A stretch of DNA of 5,055 nucleotides from Bacteroidales bacterium (GTDB taxonomy: Bacteria; Bacteroidota; Bacteroidia; Bacteroidales; UBA932), in NCBI GenBank assembly GCA_017958765.1, contig JAGDBY010000020.1, positions 1-5,055 of the forward strand. Direction: 5' to 3'. The notes below the pieces were generated by a model. It worked only from the letters and a program-made list of their open reading frames with translations. It ran no database searches and was not told the origin of the DNA. The position numbers and the translations under genes were made by a program. Shown here in pieces: positions 1 through 5,055 of this stretch. Position 1 is the stretch's first letter. Every line of letters begins with the position of its first letter.

Positions 1-754
1 CGCAGATAACCACGTCGACTCCTCTCAGGGTCTCTGCCAGATAGAGGGCGGGATTTTCGAAATCTGTGGGAAGTCCATCGCCGATACCTCCGTGAATTGA
101 GACTACCACCACGTCAGGATTCTCTTTGGCTCTGACTCTGTCGACAATATCTTGGGTGAGGTCTGCCGCCTCAAAATCAAAACCGCTGTAGAGATCGGGA
201 GCAATCCAGCTCTTGATGTTCGGGTTCGTAAGGCCGATTACGGCTATTTTGAGGCCGTTTCTCTTCAGGACGGTATATTCGTCAAAATATGGCTTTCGTG
301 AGCCTGAAGAGCCCGTAAGAGGGGTATTTGCAGCAAGCATCGGGATACCTGACGACTTTCTGATCTTGTCGTACACCGGGTGACCCGCTTCCACATCGTG
401 ATTGCCGACAATGAAGGCGTCATAACCCAGATATTTGGCGATTTTGCTGTAGAGGTGTTCCTCTCCCAAAGCCACGTAATTGTAGTAATAGGCTGCATTG
501 TCTCCCTGTACATTGTCTCCGTTGTCAATCATCACCGCCTCCGGATCGTTCATTCTGAACTGCTTGAGGAACGTCGATACTTTGGAAAGTGAAACGTCAT
601 TCACCCCGCCCCCCACATAAGTAGAGTCGAAGTACTTCCCGTGTACATCGGTTACAGCGAGAATGTTGACAGTATAGACTCCGTCCTTAGGCTTCTGACA
701 TCCTGAGGAGAATACAAACGACAGAACAAGGGCAAGGAGAGCTAACCTTCTCAT
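1..754 (-). CDS. Metallophosphatase/5'-nucleotidase family lipoprotein (3' part cut by window edge)
   Basis: This is the first 251 residues of an exported metal-dependent phosphoesterase; the rest lies beyond the left edge. Residues 1-18 form a short signal peptide (two Arg, then a Leu/Ala/Val stretch), ending in SSGC with Cys19 as the likely lipidation site, so the enzyme probably sits in the periplasm or on the outer membrane. Metallophosphatase motifs follow in order: D36-x-H38, GDNVQG at 79-84 and GNHD at 117-120. VSIHGG (218-223) is a further histidine motif. The reading stops at DVVIC, just where the family's GHxH motif is expected. Phrases such as DNGDNVQG and AYYYNY resemble the UshA/CpdB-like group, which removes phosphate from nucleotides or cyclic nucleotides; the substrate cannot be told from here. 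Whether a C-terminal 5'-nucleotidase domain follows is unknown. The start is fixed by the signal peptide and by its ATGA overlap with the upstream transporter gene. Confidence 0.9.
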   Translation of the reverse strand, partial: MRRLALLALVLSFVFSSGCQKPKDGVYTVNILAVTDVHGKYFDSTYVGGGVNDVSLSKVSTFLKQFRMNDPEAVMIDNGDNVQGDNAAYYYNYVALGEEHLYSKIAKYLGYDAFIVGNHDVEAGHPVYDKIRKSSGIPMLAANTPLTGSSGSRKPYFDEYTVLKRNGLKIAVIGLTNPNIKSWIAPDLYSGFDFEAADLTQDIVDRVRAKENPDVVVVSIHGGIGDGLPTDFENPALYLAETLRGVDVVIC

Positions 755-1926
755 TTATTCTGATTATTCTTTATCGTATTGACAATCATAGCGATAGCTC
801 CGTCACCGGTAACGTTTCCTGCAGTACCGAAGCTGTCCATAGCGATGTAAAGAGCAATCATAAGTCCCTGCATATTGGCGTCGAAACCAAGCATCGAGGC
901 GATAAGTCCGATAGCAGCCATAATAGCTCCGCCCGGAACGCCGGGAGCTGCAACCATAGTGATACCCAGCATCAGGATGAACCCTGCGTAAACATCGAGG
1001 CCCATCGGCATTCCAAGACTGAATGAGATAGCGTATGCGCAGGCAACAATCTTCAGGATACTTCCTGAAAGGTGGATTGTAGCGCACAGAGGTATCGTGA
1101 AGTCGGCCACATCAGGGTCGACACCGTTGAGCAGCGCCCTTCTGCGGGTAACAGGGATTGTTGCGGCAGAAGACTGTGTACCCAAAGCTGTAGCGTATGC
1201 AGGAAGCATATTCCAGAGAGCTTTGAAAGGATTCTTCTTTGCAATCAGACCTGCTATGCAGAATTGGAATATCAGGAAGAATATGTGCATTGCGAATATT
1301 ATCAGGATAACCTTCGCAAACATACCCAGAACCGCGAATACAGAGCCTTCGGCACCCATTTTCAAGAAAATACCGAAGATGAACAGAGGCAGACAAGGGA
1401 TAATGACGCGGGTGATGACCACGTTGATCAGGCCTCTGAAATCAATCATAAAATTCTTGAAAGTGCTTCCGGCAACAAATGTCAGACCCAGACCGATTAC
1501 GAATGCGGTGATAAGAGCAGTGGTCACGCTCATAATAGGAGGCATATCTATGGTAAAATACGGCTGGATTGAGACGCTGTCGGACACAATCTGCTGCATC
1601 ATGGACGGGCTGTTCCCAAGCACAGAAGGATAGAGTGCGTTGCACGTGAAATATGAGAAAAAGCCCGAAATCTCAGTGGAAAGATAGGCAATTCCCACGG
1701 TGATAAGCAATAATTTCCCGGCGCCGGTACCCAGTTCGGTGATACCCGGAGCGACGAGACCGATAATCAGCAAAGGAATTATCAGGCCCAGGAAATTGCC
1801 GAATATAGAATTAAAGGTTACGAATATTCTCACTATCCACTCAGGAGTGAAGAATGAAAAGCCGATACCGAGAGCTATCGCTATCAACACTCTCGGCAAC
1901 ATTCCCAATCTTTTCTTTTCGCTCAT
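751..1926 (-). CDS. Dicarboxylate/amino acid:cation symporter family transporter (SDF/GltPh fold)
   Basis: A 391-residue inner-membrane secondary transporter, slightly shorter than the usual 400-430 residues, and apparently intact. About eight hydrophobic helices are visible (near 11-27, 34-58, 71-97, 130-152, 166-190, 199-228, 275-303 and 352-383). The two re-entrant hairpins lie near 240-262, with TQSSAATIP (serine-rich HP1 tip), and near 313-345, with APGVPGGAI (HP2 tip). The last helix carries D364-SFGTAG-N371-VTG-D375, matching D394, N401 and D405 of GltPh. Three positions are unusual. G367 replaces the arginine that binds an acidic side chain (R397 in GltPh). HLSGS at 285-289 replaces NMDGT. 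Glu85 stands where GltPh has Ser93. This argues against aspartate, glutamate or C4-dicarboxylates and for a neutral amino acid or another solute, with altered ion coupling; that is inference. The gene starts 13 bp after the C-S lyase gene and overlaps the next gene by 4 bp. The ATG at 1926 lacks a clear Shine-Dalgarno sequence. Confidence 0.93.
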   Translation of the reverse strand: MSEKKRLGMLPRVLIAIALGIGFSFFTPEWIVRIFVTFNSIFGNFLGLIIPLLIIGLVAPGITELGTGAGKLLLITVGIAYLSTEISGFFSYFTCNALYPSVLGNSPSMMQQIVSDSVSIQPYFTIDMPPIMSVTTALITAFVIGLGLTFVAGSTFKNFMIDFRGLINVVITRVIIPCLPLFIFGIFLKMGAEGSVFAVLGMFAKVILIIFAMHIFFLIFQFCIAGLIAKKNPFKALWNMLPAYATALGTQSSAATIPVTRRRALLNGVDPDVADFTIPLCATIHLSGSILKIVACAYAISFSLGMPMGLDVYAGFILMLGITMVAAPGVPGGAIMAAIGLIASMLGFDANMQGLMIALYIAMDSFGTAGNVTGDGAIAMIVNTIKNNQNK

Positions 1927-1939
1927 ATACTATTGTTAA

Positions 1940-3112
1940 TTAAGAGTTTACTGCATTTTTAAGCTGCTCCATAGCTTTTGCAAGAACGCTGCGAGGACAG
2001 CCGACGTTCAGACGCATATGCCCCTCTCCTCCCGGGCCGAAATCTTCGCCGTCGTTGAGGGCCAGGTGAGCTTTGTTGACAAACAGATCTATCAGCGCGT
2101 CGTGACTCAGCCCCAGCCCTGTGCAGTTCAACCACATCAGGAAAGAAGCGTGAGGCTTGACCACCGTAATCTGCGGGATGTTCTCAGCCAGGTAGTCTGC
2201 TACGAAGTCTATATTGGCCTGAATATAGTCCATACACTGCCTGTGCCATTCGTCACATTTTGTAAAAGCGGCCTCGGTAGCGACTGTCGAAAGTACCATC
2301 GGAGTGGCAAAATCGTTCCCGCGGAGGAAGTCATAGAATGTCTGTCTCAACTCAGGGTTTTTAACCACGGAGAATGAAGAAACTATACCCGCCATATTGA
2401 ATGTTTTGGACGGTGCACAGAAGCAAATGCCCACTTTTTCGGCATCTTTGCCGGAAGCTAAAAACGGGGTGTGTTTGGCCCCGTAAAGTGGCATATCTGC
2501 GTGAATTTCATCGGATATAACAAGTACGTTATATTTATTACAAAGCTCTGCCAAAGCGGCCAATTCGGCTTTTTCCCAGATTCTTCCGCACGGATTGTGA
2601 GGATTGGAGATAATCATCACTTTAGGCTTCTTTTCTTTGAAGGTTTTCTCCAGATCAGACAGGTCCATCGTGTAATTTCCGTCCTTGCAAATAAGCGGAT
2701 TGAAGTACACTTTCCTCTTATCGACAACAGGCAGACTGAGGAAAGGCATATACACCGGCGGCTGCACTACAACCCCGTCCCCTTTCTCAGTAAAACACTC
2801 GATTACGAAGGCGATTCCCTTTACAATACCCGGGACGAAGCAGAGCTCTTCCTTGGCAATCTTCCATCCGTGACATTTCATCTCCCACTCTACCAACGAA
2901 CGGTAGTAAGAATCGGAAGCACAGGAGTACCCGAAGATAGGATGTTCCAATCTGTGTTTTATTGCATCGAGAATAATCTCAGGAGTCCTGAAATCCATAT
3001 CGGCAATCCAAAGAGATATCAGATCTTCACGGCCGAATTTTTCTTTCAGTATGTCTGTTTTAAGAGCGCCGGTACCGTGGCGGTCGATCAGTTCGTCAAA
3101 ATTATATTTCAT
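1940..3112 (-). CDS. malY: MalY/PatB-family PLP-dependent C-S beta-lyase or aminotransferase
   Basis: A 390-residue cytoplasmic fold-type I PLP enzyme, the usual length for MalY/PatB proteins. Its N-terminal WIADMDF (35-41) is characteristic of this branch. Active-site motifs in order are GYS (61-63, with the tyrosine donated across the dimer), Y121 (likely ring stacking), SNPHNPCGR (169-177, with N173 near the cofactor oxygen), SDEIHADM (200-207, with D201 pairing with the pyridine nitrogen), APSKTFNMAG (233-242, with K236 as the Schiff-base lysine) and RLN (367-369, with R367 as the carboxylate anchor). All catalytic residues are present. Known members cleave cystathionine or other cysteine S-conjugates to pyruvate, ammonia and a thiol, and some transaminate; the substrate here is not determined. 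The E. coli MalY role in maltose regulation is specific to that enzyme and should not be assumed. The gene lies 10 bp after the threonine aldolase and 13 bp before the transporter. The symbol is family-level only. Confidence 0.92.
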   Translation of the reverse strand: MKYNFDELIDRHGTGALKTDILKEKFGREDLISLWIADMDFRTPEIILDAIKHRLEHPIFGYSCASDSYYRSLVEWEMKCHGWKIAKEELCFVPGIVKGIAFVIECFTEKGDGVVVQPPVYMPFLSLPVVDKRKVYFNPLICKDGNYTMDLSDLEKTFKEKKPKVMIISNPHNPCGRIWEKAELAALAELCNKYNVLVISDEIHADMPLYGAKHTPFLASGKDAEKVGICFCAPSKTFNMAGIVSSFSVVKNPELRQTFYDFLRGNDFATPMVLSTVATEAAFTKCDEWHRQCMDYIQANIDFVADYLAENIPQITVVKPHASFLMWLNCTGLGLSHDALIDLFVNKAHLALNDGEDFGPGGEGHMRLNVGCPRSVLAKAMEQLKNAVNS

Positions 3113-3122
3113 TAGAGAATTC

Positions 3123-4154
3123 TTACGGTTTTACTATGTCAGCGAGGCCGGCCAAATCTTCATCTGTGGTGTCCCAAGAGGTCACAAAGCGCATTTCCCC
3201 TTCTTTTTCGTTCCAGAAATAGAAGAAATAGTGCTCCTGAAGCTTCTTGATCAGAGGCCACGGCGCCTTGAAGAAGAGCTGGTTGGTCTCCATCTTCTGA
3301 GTGAACTCGATATCAGGATTGGTCTTGAGAATATCCATCAGCTTGCGGGCCATATCGTTGGCGTGCTTAGCATTGTCATACCAGAGATTGTTCTGGAGGT
3401 AAGGAATATACTGAGCAGCCAGATATCTCTGCTTAGAGGCCAGCTGAGCGGACTGTTTGCGGATAAAGTGAAGATTCTTAGAGAGCTCCTTTCTGAAAGA
3501 AACCACAGCCTCTCCCATCATCATTCCGTTCTTGGTCCCTCCGAAAGAGAGAATGTCCACGCCGGCATCCACGGTAAGCTCTTTCATAGTGCAGCCCAAT
3601 GACACACAGGCATTGGCAAGTCTTGCTCCGTCCATATGGAGATACATTCCGTACTGGTGGAGAAGTGTGGAAATAGCTTTTACCTCCTCTACCGTATAGA
3701 CGGTACCCATCTCTGAAACGTTTGAAATATAGACTGCCTGAGGCTGTCTGTGATGACACACACCGAAATTAACCAGATGAGGTTTAATCAGTTCGGGAGT
3801 GAGTTTGCCGTCGGCGGTGTCTATCGGAATCAGCGCGCAGCCTGCCATTTTAGCTGGAGCGCCGCACTCATCCACGTTTATATGAGCAGTTCTTGCGCAG
3901 ATTACTGCGCCGTAAGGGGTCGTACATGCCTGTATCGATACAGAATTTGCCCCGGTGCCGTTGAAAACCAGAAATACGGACGCCTCGGCGTTCTTGTCAT
4001 CAGGATCGCAGAATTGCTCCGCTATTAAGGCTTCAGCCTGTTTTGTCCAAGGATCGTCGCCGTAACCGATGGCGTGATCAATGTTCGCTTTATGCAAAGC
4101 GTCCAATACCAACGGATGGACGCCTGAATTATTGTCACTTGCAAAAGATCTCAT
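3123..4154 (-). CDS. ltaE: Low-specificity L-threonine aldolase
   Basis: A 343-residue PLP enzyme of fold type I that splits L-threonine or L-allo-threonine into glycine and acetaldehyde, in the cytoplasm. Sequence signs: FASDNNSG at the start (4-11), NGTGAN (65-70, phosphate loop), TAHINVDECGAP (89-100, with H91 expected to stack on the cofactor ring), HMDGARLANA (173-182, with D175 and R178 contacting PLP), FGGTKNG (204-210, with K208 as the Schiff-base lysine) and MRFVTSWDT (321-329, with R322 likely holding the substrate carboxylate). The ECGAP and SWDT wording and the length fit the Pseudomonas-type low-specificity enzymes better than the E. coli LtaE type; this comparison is from memory of the family. 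The ATG gives the expected N-terminus and lies 3 bp after the stop of the SlyD-like gene, so the two are almost certainly cotranscribed. It is followed after 10 bp by the C-S lyase. No truncation or missing key residue is seen. Confidence 0.95.
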   Translation of the reverse strand: MRSFASDNNSGVHPLVLDALHKANIDHAIGYGDDPWTKQAEALIAEQFCDPDDKNAEASVFLVFNGTGANSVSIQACTTPYGAVICARTAHINVDECGAPAKMAGCALIPIDTADGKLTPELIKPHLVNFGVCHHRQPQAVYISNVSEMGTVYTVEEVKAISTLLHQYGMYLHMDGARLANACVSLGCTMKELTVDAGVDILSFGGTKNGMMMGEAVVSFRKELSKNLHFIRKQSAQLASKQRYLAAQYIPYLQNNLWYDNAKHANDMARKLMDILKTNPDIEFTQKMETNQLFFKAPWPLIKKLQEHYFFYFWNEKEGEMRFVTSWDTTDEDLAGLADIVKP

Positions 4155-4157
4155 ATT

Positions 4158-4727
4158 CTATTTATTTTCACAGTCACAGTTGCCGCCGCAGTCACCGTCA
4201 GGGCCGCAGCTCTCACATCCGCCGCATCCTCCGGAACAAGAAGACTTACGCTCTCCGTGGATGCCGTTCGTCAGTTCTTCTTCAGTAGCGTCTCTCACCA
4301 GGACCACCTCTCCCGTGAAATGGAGGTCTTTGCCCGCCATAGGATGGTTGAAATCCATTCTGACGGTCTTCTCACCTATCTCGAGCACTTTGCCCGGGAC
4401 AACTCCGCCCTGCTGATTCATCATTGGGATGATGTTCCCCACATAAACTATCTCCTCCATCAGCTTGCCGTCCTGCATAAAAATTTCGATAGGAAGATCT
4501 CCCACCATCACCGGATTCGGCTCGCCGTAGCCGTCTTTGGCTGAGAGCCTGAAATCAAATTTGTCGCCCTGCTTGAGGTCTTTAATATTCTCTTCGAACT
4601 TTGGAAGAAGGTAACCCAATCCGAAAATAAACTCCAAAGGCTTTTCTGCAGAAGCCTGATCTTCGATTTTACCGTCAACTTCGAGTTGGTATGCAAGGTG
4701 AACCACCTTATTGTCTTGAACTGTCAT
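4158..4727 (-). CDS. slyD: SlyD-like FKBP-type peptidyl-prolyl cis-trans isomerase with Cys-rich tail
   Basis: A 189-residue cytoplasmic folding helper. There is no signal peptide. Residues 1-69 and about 124-147 make the split FKBP domain, recognisable by GLGYLLPKFEENIKDLKQGD (36-55), KDGYGE (64-69) and DFNHPMAGKDLHFTGEV (125-141). The stretch from about 70 to 123 between them is the insert-in-flap chaperone domain that defines SlyD-type FKBPs. The known role of such proteins is proline isomerisation coupled to chaperone activity, and in E. coli also metal, especially nickel, handling. The tail (164-186) holds seven cysteines spaced C-x3-C-x2-C-x2-C-x5-C-x3-C-x-C among Gly, Ser and Asp, where E. 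coli SlyD has a His-rich tail, so metal binding is likely but inferred. The start at 4727 fits the family N-terminus. It heads the run of closely spaced genes and is 3 bp from the threonine aldolase. The symbol is family-level. Confidence 0.93.
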   Translation of the reverse strand: MTVQDNKVVHLAYQLEVDGKIEDQASAEKPLEFIFGLGYLLPKFEENIKDLKQGDKFDFRLSAKDGYGEPNPVMVGDLPIEIFMQDGKLMEEIVYVGNIIPMMNQQGGVVPGKVLEIGEKTVRMDFNHPMAGKDLHFTGEVVLVRDATEEELTNGIHGERKSSCSGGCGGCESCGPDGDCGGNCDCENK

Positions 4728-4765
4728 TTTATTTCATTTTAAAGTATTAACAAAAGTAATAATTC
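4728..4765 (-). promoter_or_regulatory. Intergenic leader with candidate Bacteroidetes-type promoter for the slyD-like operon
   Basis: This is the only gap in the window long enough for a promoter (38 bp, very AT-rich). On the minus strand, 4758-4751 reads TACTTTTG, a perfect match to the TAnnTTTG -7 element of the main sigma factor in Bacteroidetes. Transcription would begin near 4745-4747, leaving a leader of roughly 20 bases before the ATG at 4727. I find no convincing -33 TTTG at the normal 19-21 bp spacing: a TTG lies only 12 bp upstream and a TTTG 27 bp upstream. No hairpin terminator for the upstream PmbA-like gene is visible, so read-through from that gene is also possible. No strong Shine-Dalgarno sequence precedes the start. 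Confidence 0.45.
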
Positions 4766-5055
4766 TTAAGCAAGATTACCAGAATCAAAAGCTAAAGTTG
4801 GTATTCTCGCTGCGGAAATATCGGAAGGATCGTCTCCCACGGCTCTCAGAGAGCTGAAAAGGGTGACAATGTTGCCGGTGATATTCATTTCCCTTACAGA
4901 ATGAACCGGAGCGCCCCCTTCAAAATAAAAACCTCGGATTCCGAATGAGAAATCGCCTGTGACCTGGTTGTAATTTCCTCCGTTGAAGCCGGTTATCAGC
5001 ACTCCCTTCCCAAGGTCTCGGAGAATAGAATCGCGGTTCAGGCCTGGTGCTGACG
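4766..5055 (-). CDS. pmbA: TldD/PmbA-family protein, C-terminal end (5' part cut by window edge)
   Basis: Only the last 95 residues are present; the frame is open to the right edge, so the true start lies outside. The segment contains VLITGFNGGNYNQVTGDFSF, then GIRGFYFEGG, VREMNITGNI and LRAVGDDP, the conserved C-terminal pattern of the TldD/PmbA family (Gly-Gly-x-Asn, VTGDFS, GN, VG[ND]D). The GFY-x-EGG wording and the absence of TldD's Cys/Gly-rich ending point to the PmbA (TldE) branch. In characterised systems TldD and TldE form a heterodimeric metalloprotease that processes or degrades unfolded peptides, with the catalytic HExxxH in TldD. If so, tldD should lie just upstream, beyond this window. 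A GTG at 5002 could look like a start, but the in-frame residues before it continue the family pattern, so it is internal. The gene ends 38 bp before the SlyD-like gene on the same strand. Confidence 0.88.
   Translation of the reverse strand, partial: SAPGLNRDSILRDLGKGVLITGFNGGNYNQVTGDFSFGIRGFYFEGGAPVHSVREMNITGNIVTLFSSLRAVGDDPSDISAARIPTLAFDSGNLA

Noticed and set aside
265..528. Minus-strand 87-residue frame inside the nucleotidase gene.
   Set aside because: It is an alternative frame of the same strand. The nucleotidase frame carries the signal peptide and the metal-binding motifs, so this one is a shadow.
751..1926. Calling the transporter a C4-dicarboxylate carrier (DctA) or glutamate carrier (GltP).
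   Set aside because: The substrate-site arginine is replaced by Gly and NMDGT by HLSGS, so only the family name is supported.
1936..1943. Palindrome TTAATTAA in the 13-bp gap between the C-S lyase and transporter genes, as a possible operator or terminator.
   Set aside because: It has no loop or GC stem, partly overlaps a TAA stop codon, and 8-base AT palindromes are common.
1072..3602. Several long plus-strand open frames (for example 1097-1633, 2018-2377, 2471-3115, 3051-3602) antisense to the transporter, C-S lyase and threonine aldolase genes.
   Set aside because: Each lies opposite a gene with intact family motifs, shows no recognisable domain, and has the composition expected of a shadow of codon bias.
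4729..4737. Two-codon mini-ORF (ATG AAA TAA on the minus strand) just before the slyD-like start, as a possible translational control element.
   Set aside because: In an AT-rich leader such a short ATG...TAA occurs easily by chance, and nothing else suggests attenuation.
4766..5002. A separate small 78-residue gene starting at GTG 5002.
   Set aside because: The frame stays open upstream to the window edge and the upstream residues continue the TldD/PmbA pattern, so this is the end of a larger gene.

Overview
All six genes in this window lie on the minus strand. They are tightly packed, so the window reads from right to left as one transcription unit. It looks like chromosomal DNA of a Bacteroidetes bacterium, probably of the order Bacteroidales. 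The reasons are the lack of clear Shine-Dalgarno sequences ahead of the starts, AT-rich leaders, a perfect TAnnTTTG-type -7 element (TACTTTTG) in the largest gap, and protein features typical of that phylum. I cannot name a genus. Coding density is about 98 percent and no gap exceeds 38 bases. I see no RNA gene, mobile element, CRISPR array or long repeat.

Layout in the direction of transcription: (1) 5055-4766, the last 95 residues of a TldD/PmbA-family protein, most like the PmbA (TldE) branch, cut by the window edge. (2) A 38-bp gap with a candidate promoter. (3) 4727-4158, a SlyD-like FKBP peptidyl-prolyl isomerase with a cysteine-rich tail. (4) 4154-3123, a low-specificity L-threonine aldolase. 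(5) 3112-1940, a MalY/PatB-type PLP-dependent C-S lyase or aminotransferase. (6) 1926-751, a secondary transporter of the dicarboxylate/amino acid:cation symporter (SDF, GltPh-like) family. (7) 754-1, the first 251 residues of a lipoprotein of the metallophosphatase/5'-nucleotidase family, cut by the window edge.

Spacings from gene 3 onward are 3, 10, 13 and -4 bp, which strongly suggests one operon. Two PLP enzymes that cleave amino acids (threonine or allo-threonine to glycine plus acetaldehyde; cystathionine or cysteine-type substrates to pyruvate, ammonia and a thiol) sit beside a transporter whose substrate-site arginine is replaced. A plausible but unproven reading is uptake and breakdown of neutral hydroxy- or thio-amino acids. 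The folding helper upstream and the exported nucleotidase downstream are not obviously part of that pathway.

No wholly new system is evident. The most interesting points are the transporter's remodelled ion- and substrate-binding motifs and the seven-cysteine tail of the SlyD-like protein.
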